64,000 bases of DNA. It comes from Macrocystis pyrifera. Taxonomy: Eukaryota > Sar > Phaeophyceae > Laminariales > Laminariaceae. The stretch lies in assembly GCA_031763025.1 (NCBI GenBank), contig JASSKH010000040.1:819001-883000 (forward strand), given 5' to 3'. A program made the position numbers and the translations under genes. Below are positions 43,336 to 56,240 of the stretch, one piece after another (position 1 is the stretch's first letter; each line of letters begins with the position of its first letter). The notes under the pieces are model-generated. The model saw only the letters and a program-made list of their open reading frames with translations, did no database searches and was not told the origin of the DNA.

Positions 43336-46300
43336 GTATAAGATCACACCCATACTTGTTGTCCTTCCTCTTATCTCAATGTCGTCGCTCGTTTGACTCT
43401 TATCCTTTCTGTGTGTTCCTTATCTTCCTTACTGCCCCCAAACTTCTACGTGGTCTAGCTGATTAGGGGTTTTGCTACCGTTGGTTGTCCCGTGAGAACG
43501 TCGTGTACGATTTTCCAAACCCTTTCGGCAATGATAACGCGCTGTGCGATTCCGGTGTGATGCACCCGGGAACGCGTCTAGTCGGCACGGAGCCTTTCGT
43601 GGCGTGCCTCCGTGCTGTTCTTCCGGAACTGACACACGTTCACGTTGTGCTTGAGGGACGACAGTCACGGAGCTTTTATGTGAATGGTCTCCCAACACTA
43701 CATTTTCCCAGATACCGCAGCCCGCAACCCACCGCAGTTACCATGCGCTTCGCCTAACGAATCACGTACTTTGAATGGAGAGAGGAGCACATACATACGC
43801 TGTTCTTACAGCAGGCCCGTATACAATGTAGTGCAGCCGGTGTTTCCTATGTACTTGCCTTCGTTTTGGCAGGACATATATATAGTAGATGATTGGAGAC
43901 TATCGGGAAGTTTGAGTGAGGTATTAGGCCCCCGCCTGTGATCGAGATGGGAGCTTACAGAAGATCTACAATATTTATGTGCTCAAATGAACAACACAGC
44001 GACACAGATAATCAGAGAGTCCGTGCGACGCCTATCTTCGTTTTTACGCGAACACCATGCCACATCGACGCGAAAGCAACTGCTGCAAGGACCTGTGCAA
44101 GATACAGTACCTCGTGCCAGACCTGGTACCAGATACCGGCACACGTACTACCGATACGTACTTATGCACTATACCTCTTATTGTGCTGTTGTTTGTACCG
44201 CAGTACTGCACTGTAGTACCTGCATGATATACGTGCGTAAATGCAACAAGTCGACCACCGTACACTAGTAGAACCACAAAGTACAATCCACCTTTACTCT
44301 TCAAGACACTTTTTTCATGCTCTACGCCGAGCAAGCCGACGAGCACGATCGACCGCTGTCAGGCGCCGTACATAGCACTCACTATCCTATTAATTCGTAG
44401 TAGGCACGTAATGTGCAAACATGCTGCACTGACGCGCACATACGTAAGGTGCTTGCTTACTGCGGCCAAACCACAGTCCAAGTACTACAGCAATACGTCT
44501 TGTGGTTGCATTTGTATGCGTCTCCCGTCTCCCCTACAGGTATGGTGAGGGGTAAAAGGGACACATATTTACACATATCCATGTTCTGTGTCTTCTTTCT
44601 ACTGTACTGTACAGTACCCATTGACATACGGGCTGATTCTTCACGCTATGCGTAGAGATGAAAACCAGTATATATTCGTATCGTATCGTATCGTATCGTA
44701 CGAGTACTCCTAGCAGCTGTGTGGTCACACACGATTTAATGAATACGAGTCAGAGATAACACGCCGGAGATAAATATGTATATCAACCTGGTACATCGCA
44801 CTATTAATAGTACTGACAAACCACACCGAGCTGAATGCGTCGTATGAAGAGTATGATAGTCGATCTCACCCAGAGGCCGACCGCCTTGTTTTCGTCATGC
44901 TCTGTGCAAAATAAGTGGGTCCGCACGGGAGTCGCAGCCGGGTTTCATCCCACAGCGGAGCACCATCGCTGCAAGAGGCTGCGCATGATAGATGCCAGCA
45001 TCGCCGAGGACAAAAGAGCGAGTGAACGGAGGTACGTACGTACCAAAAGTCAACTTGTAGTCGGCATGATTGGTTACGCTTCGCTCACGAGGAAATGAAA
45101 CGTCAACGAAATCGACTCGTCGAACAGAAACTAAATTTGTCGTACCGTCGTGGGGTCAACGCTCTGTTATTAATACGTCTTAATAGCTGTATCTTGTGAA
45201 CTCAGTCCAGAGCAACTTGGGCGTACAAAATACAGTGAGAGTAATTGGTACGTACAGAGTACACATTGTAACCAGGTAACAAACAAACTATTAATAAGCT
45301 ATTATCCATAGGGGTATCATGAGTGAAGTCTGATAGAGACACTTCGACATTTTCGTTCTTTCGATCTGTCCTATGGACTTTCTATGTCGAGCGTTCTCTC
45401 ACACGGAGACGGCTTTGATATGATACTGCTGTCAGTGGAAGGATAATATGCGAGGGCTCGCTAGCGAGTTCGGGTCATGGCACTCTGATGAGGAATCGCT
45501 CGAGCCACCTCAGCCCCAGCCTGGGAGAACGCATGGAAAACACAACAACGCCAGGTATACTACTGCTGTCAGCACTTGTTGTATGTGTACTACGTACGAG
45601 GTATATACTCGTACGAACAGCAAGCGGTATTTTTAATTTTTTGCTTCTTGTTCTGCCTCCCATCTATTATTTTCGCCCTACATTTCTCTCTCCCTGCTAT
45701 TAATAGTCGTGACTCAGATCCGGGGTCACATAGTGGTATAGGTTCTCTCTCCCCACCACGGTTAGTGCCTTCTTTTTTTTACCGCGAGACGGCAGGCCCC
45801 ATCAGCCCTTTCTTCCCTCGTCGACTCGCGTCGAATAACGCCTACCTACCCACGCTAGGCGCTCTCATCAGCGGTTAATTCTTTTTTTTTATTTTAGATA
45901 ATAAATACTCCACTACAGTACGTACTCCCGTATGTCCTGCTCTACCGCCTTATATACGTAGTATCGATCAAACCGCACGCACGGCGCACTCAACTAACTG
46001 CACTGAGTGATGACTCCTTAACCACGCAGGTTTATCCCGTACTACATACTCTGTAACCACCCTGCTGCTCACTGCTGTATCGTACGTACCAGTATGTATA
46101 GTAGTTTAGACAGGCAGGTATTTCGGTATGATTCATCGTACATTTATTGGAATTACTTACTCACTTCTTGTCATGCATGTTAATCATGCAATGGTGGCAC
46201 CTACGTAGTTAAATGCGTGCATCCTGCATCGTGGAGCATATCCACCACCCGAACGTTTTCGCGTATGAATACGTACGCTCGCCACCCAACGCGGTACGAA

Positions 46301-46344
46301 TACGTTGCCTGGCTCCCGCGTACTCTTCAAGTATGGTAGCGCAA

Positions 46345-46535
46345 TGGAGGGTAGCTTACCACTTACTTTTCATCCGAGAAAATGGTTGTCACGCCCTGTA
46401 TACGGGACGAACAAGACTAACAACCCTAAAACGTAATCCTACCTCTAACCCTGCCCCTAACCCTAAGTCAGCCAGACCCAATAAAAAAATGGTTAGGGTT
46501 CAACCTATTCGTTTCGTACACAGGGTGTGACGAAA
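46345..46535 (+). repeat. Dispersed CCCTAA-containing repeat, copy 3
   Basis: AGCTTACCACTTACTTTTCA, GAGAAAATGGTTGTCACGCC, ACGGGACGAACAAGACTAAC and CCCCTAACCCTAAGTCAGCC follow the same order as in 10520-10630. Confidence 0.55.
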
Positions 46536-47177
46536 CCTTTTTCTCGAATATGTGGTAGGCTCTACTGGCGCGATGGGGGGGCAAGACGTCAGAAGCGAGG
46601 CCCCTGACGAACGACCGACTCCCGAGCTTACCGGTGGCCGTTCGTCGCAGAATCCCCGCACCGATACGTAGCAACCTCGATCGGATAAATTTTCACTTAT
46701 CGCAGTCGTTCGACGCCCATCTCCATCCACACTTTTTTTTCTGATATATCATACATCACTGACATGCTAAATCTGTGTTCACTGTTCTCTAAAGCTTTGC
46801 CCGCGGCACTTCTGTGACTGATACCTTCATCCTACGTACGTACGTACGGTGCCACCGTTCCGAGGGGAAGATACTGCCGTTAAGAGACCTCTGCCCTGGC
46901 GCTACGAATATTTTACGCAAGAACGGTTTTTCTTAGAGCTGAAAGTGGTGTAAATTTTCACATACAATAATTAGAGCCTGGTCCAGAATAAGTACATGCC
47001 AGGTACGGCATGTTGGGGTAACTCTTCGTGGATAATACTAGGTACCAATCCGGACCGAAATATATGGAGCCTTTGAATATTAATGATATTAACAAATGAT
47101 CCTTACATTTCCGCCCAGAGTGGTACCGTGTAACACGTGTGATAAGACAACGCACAACACACCCCTACCAGGTATGT

Positions 47178-47533
47178 TACAAGGCTTAGATTGGGTAGGC
47201 GACTGGTTAAACCTTCTACCAATATAGCCCAACGGACTGAGACCTTTTCATGTGGCGTCGTCGGCAGGACGTGGGTCGTTGGTCGTGAGTTCGAATCTCA
47301 CGTCCACCATGAAAAACGCTTTGTAAAGAAAAACGATTTTCCTCATGTTAGGAATCTGATAAAACACTCTTCCTGGGTCCGCAGAGATTGTGAAGAACTG
47401 CGGACTAGGCACGTACGGCCCCATACGAAGACCAAGGACCCCGCTGTTCCGAAGGGGGGGGAGAGTGTTGTAAGGCTTAGATTGGGTAGGCGATTGGTTA
47501 ACATTTTACCAATAGCCCAACGGATTAAGACCT
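47178..47533 (+). mobile_element. tRNA-like SINE head repeated at a 291-bp interval
   Basis: AAGGCTTAGATTGGGTAGGC, an A-box-like GGTAGGCGACTGGTTA and AGCCCAACGGA occur at 47178 and again at 47467. The first copy is followed by a T-arm-like GTGAGTTCGAATCTCACG and CACCA. The 5' and 3' acceptor strands do not pair, so it is not a functional tRNA. The arrangement fits a tRNA-derived SINE with a second truncated copy. Confidence 0.5.
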
Positions 47534-49227
47534 CAACACCTATGGGACAGAGATTCCGAGCCGATTTTCTCCAAAGCAAAGGGGGGGCAGCGGGCCGACC
47601 GGGCTCAGGCGATGAGGCGGCCATGAAGAACGGAAGGAGGACGGCACACGAAGACCCATGACCGGCGCGCACACCATCACGAGAGAAGCAGTCATCGTTT
47701 TTTTTTTCTGGTTTTATTTTTCACGAGGCAGTATTAGTAGTATGTACCTGTTATTTACGTCACTGGTCTTTGTAGTGTTGGCGAGTTGTATACCCTTCAT
47801 GTGGAATGACCCCCGCAATTATCAGGGACGTGGTATCATAGCTGTGCTGCGCCTTTTTATCAGACAGTCCGGGAAGAGATGGCGATCGTTGATACTTGTG
47901 TGGTGGTTTTTGGTTCGATTGCTCCTTTTTCACTGCATGTCCGCGAGTCGTCACTCTGACAGCACCCCAGACAGCAGGCGTGTTCCTCTCTGTGTTCACG
48001 ACTACCGTGCGTTTGGTATGGTGCAGGCAGCACGCCAGACAGCAACCGCTGTAGTCAGTAGCCACGAGTTGGTTAGTTGTGGGAACGGAGGGAACTCTAT
48101 GCTGTAGTTGAGAGGATATACCCGCGGCCATGTTAGTTCAGTTTGCACATTGATTTCATCTTGTGTGCGCCTTCTTCGCCTCGTGTATTTTTAGGCGGCC
48201 GAATTCCGTTTTTTTTATGGTGTTTCGGATGTTCCTGAGGCTCCAGCACCTTTGTGTGACCACGGACTCCTTTATTTGAGAGTTAATGTGAGAACAACAA
48301 CAAACAACAACACACACGACCAAAAAGTTGTCTTTCGGAAAGATATCGACGAGATGCCTTGCCATACAGATGCATCGCTCGGCGCTTGCACCTTCTCCCC
48401 GCTGTCGAGAGATGAACAGTCACTTCGAAGTTCGTCCGGAAGGGCGTTTGTTATCATATCACCTTATGACACGTGTTATACGGTACCATGGTGAGTCTGT
48501 GGCTCTAATTTTCAAGGTTACAGTGTTAATAGTACTGCTATTGATACGTGTCAGATATACACCAGAACCACTTAGCTCAAGGGGCAGTCAGCGCTGACTG
48601 CCATTCACAACTCAGCGATCACGACGTATAACCTGGTACCCAGGGTATCTACCAAAAGCACAGTCGGGGGGGGGGGGGGGGAGGGCGTGCTTGTACATCT
48701 AACAATTCTATAATACAACCGTAAACTACTGTATGTGCCAGCAGGTACACACAACATTTGCATTTTTACCGTGTCGTCTTTCCATGTCGACTATTCTTGC
48801 ACGACAACAGTAATGACAGCGGAACTGGCCCGGCGGTGGGAAGCCAGAATGCTGCTCGTCGGCGGCCGGTGTCGGCGACAGTTCGCGTGCCGTACATGCC
48901 CTCGCACCTCCAGGGAGGACAAAAAAGGCAAGTATTCGTTGTCTCTGGGGATGAACGACACCATGCGTGCGCAACGAGACGAACATCCTTACCTGCAGCT
49001 CTTCTGGGTTTCCGACACCCATACAGAAGCAGTATTTACAATATTGCCGTAGTGGTAGTGTTACTAGTGTTGGTAGTATTTACCGCTCTCCCCGGTATAT
49101 AAGGACCGTATAGAGATATAGGTTATACTAGAAAAAGCTTCTTAAATTTACGGACATGGCAAAAATTATTCAGAAAGGCTGCTACTGCTGTACGTCCACG
49201 GTATGATATTTGATACGGTATTATTAG

Positions 49228-50072
49228 ACACATATAAAACTCGAGAATATCGCGATATTTGACCTTTAGAGCCAAATTATGTGCCTGACGAGTTTTATAC
49301 GGACGTCGGGTGTAGGCGATATTTTCGCTATACGTGGTCCGCAACACACAAATATATGCTTGGGGTATTTTTACCCCAAGCATATATTTGTGTTCTCTTT
49401 TTTGTTGGTAGAGCCGAATTTTGTAGACAAGATTGGACACACCTCAGACATAGCCTGTCTCCTGTACTCGGTCATCCGATCATCACGACGCCGCCATGAG
49501 CAACAATAGCGGCGGTGGACGCGACGACTTGGTTGAATGCATAGGGCAGACAGGTTTCTCCCGTGGTCGGGGACGGGCGGATGCCCGGGATGCCCGGGTT
49601 TAGCGACACCAGTCCAGAACCCAGTGTTCCGGCTAGGCGTCTCGACGATGGAGTCGCCCCAAATCCATGCCCCCAACAAGCCGTGCCACCCACCCTATCC
49701 GGCAACAAGCGAGTAGCGGTCGGCGCGCCGGATGCCCGGACAGGAGGAGGAGCCGCTTGGCGGCCACTTCATGTCGGCGCCATCGCCGTAACATGGGTTC
49801 TGGTGTGAACTCTACCTACCACAGCAGCAGCAGCAGCAGCCACGTCCTCTAGCCCATGTGATGTACATACGTGCTTGACTTGCTGGAGGATGACGTGGAC
49901 TGTCACCTAATTAATCAGACTCTTCATAATACACCCTAGTTTTATATCTCAGGTGCTTCTGGCAAAAAAGGCGATATTGAGTTTTATATCGAGGGATTTG
50001 CCAATACGGAAATCGCGATATTGAATTTGACGTAAAGATTCGAAATATCGCCCTCTCTTGAGTTTTATATAT
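49228..50072. mobile_element. MITE-like element with 36-bp inverted ends
   Basis: ACATATAAAACTCGAGA then ATATCGCGATATTTGA (49229-49263) is mirrored by TCGAAATATCGCCC and TTGAGTTTTATATATGTA (50038-50072). No transposase frame. A second strong hairpin lies inside at 49347-49395. Confidence 0.5.
49347..49395. repeat. Perfect hairpin with 20-bp arms
   Basis: ACACAAATATATGCTTGGGG and its exact reverse complement CCCCAAGCATATATTTGTGT around a short AT-rich loop. Confidence 0.85.
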
Positions 50073-50414
50073 GTATATTATGACGCGCATTCGCCATCAG
50101 ATAGAGATATTGTAACGTCGATCATTCACAAAAAGCTATCCATAATTACACGAGATTTCAGCAGTAGAAAACTCACGGAAACCGCGGTGATTAATGCTCG
50201 TATACTATCCATCAGCATGGTACAGTGTAGCAATAACCTTCCCACAGCTCGCACCCCCCGCGCTTTGACGTTGAAGTTGTTTTTTCTGAGTGTGGTCGGA
50301 TGACAAACAGTATTAGCAGCGTACGGCCGACGTAGTCGCATTTGTCGAACGGTAAGCACATACAGTACGCAAAGTCTACAACATCCCACAAACCTTCCCC
50401 CTCCTCCCCTATAT

Positions 50415-50973
50415 TATATACCTGGTAGATATAGGTTGGGTTGGCGTAGGTTGGCGACGACGCTGTAAAACACGACTCTCACTATGTGAGCTAGACAGCC
50501 AAGGTACCGTTCGTTATTTTTTATTTTGGCGGTCACCAGGGCTGGCGGTCGAGTCAGATCATTTTTGTGTGGGGGAACCCTTCCCTCCGTACAAGGGGGA
50601 TGATCGTATCACCTAGTGTGTATATGATAAGGCACCCACGAGGCAGTGACATAGTAAACCCATTGCTGTCTCTGGAAGTGGCCACACCAGAACGTTTAAG
50701 TCAATTCATTGACGCTGTCATCCATATGAAATAAAGTCCGCTTCAAAAGAGGTTCTTAGTAGGATGCAGCTCACCCCTCATGCGACTCGCGGAACACCTC
50801 ACGGCGCTTCGCGTTGGTGCAAGCAATGTCTGCCTGATCGGTGAAAACCCGACGTGCTCCGTCCCGGCATTGTAGGGATGCGATGGTCTATGATCACACG
50901 ACTGCGACCATGAATGATAATGAGCACACCCCTCTCTCCTTTCTCCCCCCCCCCCCCCCCCCCCCCCCCCCCC
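50415..50973 (+). mobile_element. C-tailed dispersed repeat, longest copy
   Basis: Includes the 5' block GGTTGGGTTGGCGTAGGTTG and TGTAAAACACGACTCTCAC, the middle block seen at 5750-5975, and the 3' block GGATGCAGCTCACCCCTCAT, ending GAGCACACCCC followed by about 30 C. It lies directly upstream of the probable plus-strand gene. Confidence 0.7.
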
Positions 50974-51018
50974 GCGCGCCCCCCCAATACCTCTGTCGGT
51001 ATCCATTTCCAACGCCAG

Positions 51019-51443
51019 ACCTAAACCGCGACCTCGACCTCAAAGCGCGGCGTCGCCCTACGCGCGACCTGCCCCTTCTCCTTCTGCTTCTGTCGCCGAG
51101 GTCGAGAGCGCCCCCCCGCTAGGCCGCCCGCTGCGCCTCGCCTCTCGCGAGCCGCGGCACCACCCGCGGGGGTACACTCGGCAGCCTACGAGCGCACACT
51201 TGGAAAGCGGGGCGAAGTACGTCCTGCAACAACAACAGGAGGACTTGCGTTCGGACAGGGTACAACATGAGGAAGAGAAGGAAGAGAGCTTGCATTTGGG
51301 CACGGACGGGCGTGGGGTTGTTGCGTCTCGATCGACGCCTCGCCGCGTGCCAGGTTTCGGCGTGAGGACGGTGGGGGGAGGAGGAGCTCCGGCGGCGGCG
51401 CGGGCGGGAGCGAGCGACCAGGCAAACACGATCAATCACATGG
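51019..51443 (+). CDS. Probable exon of a plus-strand gene of unknown function
   Basis: An open frame with coding-like composition: PAPSPSASVAEVESAPPLGR, then GAKYVLQQQQEDLRSDRVQH, EEEKEESLHLGTDGRG and STPRRVPGFGVRTV. It ends at a near-ideal donor ATGG|GTGAGT; a possible acceptor is AACGCCAG at 51017-51018. Exit phase is 1, which does not match the next segment at 52846, so at least one exon between them is missing from this model. No domain recognised. Confidence 0.45.
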
Positions 51444-52845
51444 GTGAGTTCCGGTTTCGAAGCCAAAGCGCGGTTTCCCTTCTCGACTAGGAGAGGCAAG
51501 AGGACTGACCGCCTGCCGATCCACCGATCGATTTTCGGCCTCCTGAGTAGAGCTGAGCTGTCCCATCGCTTCACGACCGAACGTTTTTTTCGGATTGTGA
51601 TGCGTAGCTTTGAAGCCGTTATGGCTGCCCGGGGCCACCTGTGACACGCTATGGATGTATGCGGCACAGCGTAGTGAGAGGAAAAAGGGGGAAGTGCTAT
51701 GTGCTGCACGTTCCTCCCAACCCCTCTCCGTAACATCGATCGGAAAACTTGGCAAAAATCAAGTGCCAGGGTGGTGATGTTAAAATTATAGCGACGGCCA
51801 CACGCACGAATTGGTGTGTGCTGCTGCCCCCCCCCCCTTCTGGGTGAACGGAAGGGAAAAGTGCGACGAAAACAAACCATTAGACTCGTTCAATATTTTG
51901 GCGACTAGAGCATCGGCCGTACGCGCTGTGGCGCTGGCGAGTCAGGGAATGGGGGTGGTGCCTGCATTGAGGAGTGTACACAAATTACATGGCGAATAGG
52001 TTGCACAACAATATAGCAAGCATGACATCGGTAATGGTTGTGGTACAGATCGCCGACCCTATCATGGACGGCTGGTGATACCACGCTTCATTCTAACCTT
52101 TCGCTCGATGTAACCAGGTCCCAAACGTAGCACCATTGCTACCTACCAGGCATTCGGTACACCAGCGTGTTCGGTACTCCTCTGGATTGATGGGGCAGAC
52201 CGGGACAGGTTTATATGCAGGCGCGCATGGTGGTATGTATGGCACAGCAGGTGGTAGAGTTTTGACCTATCATACCGTGAAGTGTAGGCACCTCCCTGCC
52301 CGAGACACACGAAAATGTCTCGGGGGGTGAAACATGCCACTCTTGCCTACGTACCCCTCAGACCGTCACACCACCATTTCCTACGCCGAACAACGAACAC
52401 TACCTTCCGTAATGCTGAGCCTACCTACCTATAACACGCAAGATGACACATACCCTCGGAAGGCTTTCGAAGTTGACTTTTTGGACAACGGGAACAGCGC
52501 AACTGCTCAGCGAGATGCATGGAAAGGTCTCGATTTTTTCCCCAAAGCCACCATCTCCGTTGTGCGTACGCCCCTTCGTTCGGAGAAAATCGGCTCGGGA
52601 AATTATCCCAGGGGGTGCGTTATCTTATCACCTGTGCGATACGGTATGCTGTCATACGAAGGCAAATCGTTGACCCTATAATCATAATAATATAATAAAC
52701 AATATTATGAACGAGACCGCGCTTCAATTCAAGGTGCCGGTCGCAGGTACGCGGCGCCCGAAATAGTTATCTCGTTATATTATACCATTGCTACCTTTTG
52801 CAACTCTGACTTGTTTCATGCTGAACCCTATGCTGCCCTCCGCAG

Positions 52846-54097
52846 GCGAAGCATAAGGCGCCCGGCGAGCGCACCAGTTCGATTCTTCGGCCAGCGCCCC
52901 GAAACTTCCCCCGGTTACGAAACGCCTCCCGCGATCGTGGCAAGAAGGGGGCGTCCTCTCATAGATGGAAAACAAAGGGGGGAGGGACCAGCTTCGGGGT
53001 GTCCTAACCTCGAAGACGTACGTTCTAACCTTCAGGATCCTCAGCTCGCACAACCGCCTGCAGCGTGGGGCGTTAGATGCGCCGCCGCCACCGCCGCCGC
53101 CACCACCGCCACTGTCGCCAACAAGGCTGCTAAGCCGTGTCCCCTCGTGTCACTACACCACGAAGAGGTTGTGACTGTTCACGGCAACGCGGGCGTGAGG
53201 AAAGGCTCGGTCGCACGCCAGCATCGCAACGCGCTCGACGAGAAACGCTGGTACTGGTCCAGCCCCGAGCACCATCACCGCCACAGTGGTGAAGAAGACC
53301 TCGGCAGTAACAGCCGTGACAGACATAAGAGGGAGAAGAGCCGCGGCGGTGGCAGCGGCAGCGGCGGCATGTGGCTCGGGCTCTTCGAAGGGCCAAGCGC
53401 AGCGCAGCGGGGCGGGGGCGCGCTTGTTGAGGTCAGTGCCGGCGGTAGTCCGCTAGGTCTCGCCATCAGCCCATCTCCCTGGGGGGGCTTTTTGAGTGGA
53501 CAATCGGACGCAAGGGCGTCAGGTAGCGTCGACAGGAAAATGCGGTGTAGCGCTCGTCATCCAGCTTTGAGCGCAAGCGCCCTGGCGAGGAGCGCAGATC
53601 ATGCCCGGGCTCGACCGAGGTCGGCGCACGCGGTAGCCCCTTCGGTCACCCCAGACGCTGTGGTAATTAGTAGAATCCAGGGTGGGGGCAGAAAAGGAGG
53701 CGGAAGCAGTAGCGGTAGCGGTAGCAGGAGCGACATTGGCGTTGACGTTGGTGTTGGTGTTGGTGCTGGCGGTGGAGGTGGAGGTGGCGGCGGCGGAAGA
53801 GGTAGTGGCGGCAGCGGAAGCGGCAGCTATGGCGCAAGGAGTGGTGGGGACTGCTCGGGTATCAAACACGTGCGATCAACAGAAAAGCTTGTGCAGGGTG
53901 GTGACGTGCGTCGAGGGTCCCGCGGATTGCCGCCGCCGTCGGTAGATAGAACGATGACGCAGGTAAGAGGAGTTGATCGGGCCGCGACGCGACAAGGACA
54001 TGGTAGAGAAAGAATGACCAGGGGACACTCAGAGCATTCGGATTTCGAGCTTGCTGTGGTCGCGGAGCAAATCCAGCCGAACCGAGGCCTCTCGAAG
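52846..54097 (+). CDS. Probable large exon, low-complexity protein of unknown function
   Basis: 417 codons after one entering base, behind acceptor CCTCCGCAG|GCG. It reads RRSIRRPASAPVRFFGQRPE, later ALDEKRWYWSSPEHHHRHSG, MWLGLFEGPSAAQRGGG and a Gly/Ser-rich tract, then HSDFELAVVAEQIQPNRGLS before donor TCGAAG|GTGGGT. If unspliced the frame stops at 54331. The strand choice rests on long open, compositionally typical sequence. No known domain; function unknown. Confidence 0.5.
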
Positions 54098-54601
54098 GTG
54101 GGTTCGGAGGTGGTTGGCGTCGAGCCACAAACTGCACTGAGCCTCACGAGGGGATGGTGTCGGCAGCCGGATTCAAGGCCTGGAAACGAGACACGTAGAT
54201 ACGCATCCCTCGCAGAACCGGACACGGCATGCGACGAACGTCGACCAGACAGGAGTTGGTATTTTTCGTGTTTCCTGAAAACCGGGCTGTGTCGCGGTCC
54301 GTTCGTTCTGTGTGATTGTCGCACAGTGTGAAAAGGGGCTCAAAAAGTGCTCTGCTTTGTACATGCACGAGCGCACAAACAAAAGTTTTGTTTCTGGGAT
54401 TCTAAGAAATACCATCCCTTGCAGCGTTGTTTGGTTTCTGCGCGACTTGCTTGGTCCGTTCGCGTGCCCCCTCTTCTACGCAGACACACCCTATGTCCGA
54501 CGGTTATGAGTTATGAAGTAGGTTTATTTTGGCAAAAAGAAAGGTTCGGCTGCTTCACTCCCTCGGCCTTCTTTCTCCTTGTTGAACACAATTGCTCACA
54601 G

Positions 54602-55393
54602 ACACGGCATTGCCTTTGTCGTCATCGACCCTCCTCCGTGCCCCCCCGCCCTCCTACCCGCGGACGCTTCGTTGTGAACAAGGGAGACCACTACCACAAC
54701 TTCACCTTCAACAACCACAACAAAAAAATCGGCACGAGGTACAAAGTCGGCATGCCGACGGCTCCCGCATTTTGGCCTCGCCTCACCGCCGGAGCGACAA
54801 CAACTCCTATCACCTCCGCCACGCCTCCAACGCATTCGCCACCTTCGCCAACACCACCACCACCACCGCCACTACCGCCGTCGCTGCCACCACCTCCCTC
54901 ATCTCCTTCGCCATCGACAGGCACCGATAGCGCCCCCGGTCCCCTCGAGTGCGTGAAGCCCCACGCCTTGGCGGGGAGCGCGACGGGACAGCCCCGAGAC
55001 AGGAGCAAGCAGCCTGCCTGTCAGCATCAGCACGCGACAGCCGTCGCCGCGCAGAGTCCTGAATGGCGATCGGTTTCATCGCAGCGCGGCGGCGTGGAGC
55101 GCAGTGCCGCGAGATGCCCGCTGCAGCAGCAACAGCAACAGCACCAGTGGCAGCAGCGGCAGCAGTACCCTCCGCTTGTATTAGATGCGAGGGTCTCTTC
55201 GGGTGGGGTGCGGGAAGCGGAAGATGAAGCAGAAGCAGCCACGGAGGCGGCAGCAGTAGCGGGGGGGGGCGCGGGCGAGGAGCGGGGAGGTAAACGGAGG
55301 GTGCATACGGAATGGGTGGGTTGGGAAGGCGCTGTCCGTGCCGAAGTACAATGTGCGACGAAATCACTACGATCACGACCATCGTCGTCATGA
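54602..55393 (+). CDS. Probable last exon of the plus-strand gene
   Basis: In phase 0 with the previous segment behind acceptor GCTCACAG|ACA. GRFVVNKGDHYHNFTFNNHN and KKIGTRYKVGMPTAPAFWPR are followed by a Pro-rich tract, a Gln run and GKRRVHTEWVGWEGAVRAEV, ending at a TGA (55391-55393). The join to 54097 is plausible but unproven; AG at 54683-54684 is another in-phase acceptor. Confidence 0.4.
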   Translation, partial: TRHCLCRHRPSSVPPRPPTRGRFVVNKGDHYHNFTFNNHNKKIGTRYKVGMPTAPAFWPRLTAGATTTPITSATPPTHSPPSPTPPPPPPLPPSLPPPPSSPSPSTGTDSAPGPLECVKPHALAGSATGQPRDRSKQPACQHQHATAVAAQSPEWRSVSSQRGGVERSAARCPLQQQQQQHQWQQRQQYPPLVLDARVSSGGVREAEDEAEAATEAAAVAGGGAGEERGGKRRVHTEWVGWEGAVRAEVQCATKSLRSRPSSS

Positions 55394-56149
55394 TGAGGCG
55401 AATTCGAGGGTAAACGACGGCCGCCGGGGCTTACGGCGAAGTTTTTGTCGCTTGACGGAGGGCCAAAGGCGGTCTTCGGTGGGCAAAAGGCGCCCTTGTT
55501 CCCAGCAACAATAATAATTATGTTCAGTTTACTAGTACTATTATATTTCCTACCTGGTGGAGTAGTTCATATATATTGCGCGCCGACTTAGTCATTAGTC
55601 ATCATGCACGTCCTCTACAGAGTTGGTTTATTGTTGTGGCAGTTGACGACAGACGATGTCGAGGTGACATATATATTGAAAGAAGCGAGACAACAAAAAA
55701 TACGTATTCATAATATTTATTATGTTATCTATTTTATCTTGAAGACAACAGCTAGCTGCTACTGTTGAGAAGGACAGGGTCGTACGTATCTATCTCACAT
55801 CTTCGAACACGCACACATGGAAAAACAGGAACAAAAGAACCTGCTGGTACCAGAAGATCTCGGGTCGCATGCGGTCTGCCGTCTTTGACGGGGTTGACCG
55901 GTCCTCGGGTCAATCCAACTGAACGTTCACAGGGTCCAATTAATTGGTGACTTCTACAGGAAGCCCACGGTACCAGACTGTTCATAGTAATTGATATCTC
56001 CTTGTCACATCTGAAAGAAGAAACTTCGCTCGGCTCACGTCTGCCATAAAGACGCCTACTCGGGACCACCGCTTCAAGGATCCACCAAGGCGACATGTTC
56101 GCGACCTCATCACTCCCTCCGGCACAAGGCTAGGCTTCGGCACACGGCT

Positions 56150-56240
56150 AGGCTAGGCTAGGCTTCATATTGGTGACCACTGTGGGATTCGAACCCACGA
56201 CACCGAAGACCATGACGTCCTGAACGCCAGGCTTCATAGT
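56150..56240 (-). repeat. tRNA-like sequence, not a functional tRNA
   Basis: On the minus strand GTGGGTTCGAATCCCAC forms a perfect T arm and is followed by AGTGGTCACCA. The 48 bases upstream provide no 5' strand complementary to AGTGGTC, so no cloverleaf closes. It resembles the 47178 repeat head. TAGGC repeats adjoin it on the left. Confidence 0.5.

Larger units (their letters stand above)
41182..51018. other. Repeat-rich intergenic region upstream of the LRRC9-type gene
   Basis: Should hold the LRRC9-type promoter just right of 41181, but I recognise no core element. The remainder contains an ATC/CAT microsatellite (42080-42170), repeats at 42523-43335, 46345-46535, 47178-47533, 49228-50072 and 50415-50973, and a TCGTA run (44680-44703). 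Open frames are short and without recognisable domains. Confidence 0.5.

Noticed and set aside
43485-43757. 90-residue plus-strand frame with a protein-like composition
   Set aside because: No splice partners, no domain and only one short frame in a repeat-rich interval; not enough support.
56163-56235. Possible functional tRNA gene on the minus strand
   Set aside because: The T arm is perfect, but the acceptor strand AGTGGTC has no 5' partner at the required distance and no D/anticodon arms fold; kept only as a tRNA-like repeat.
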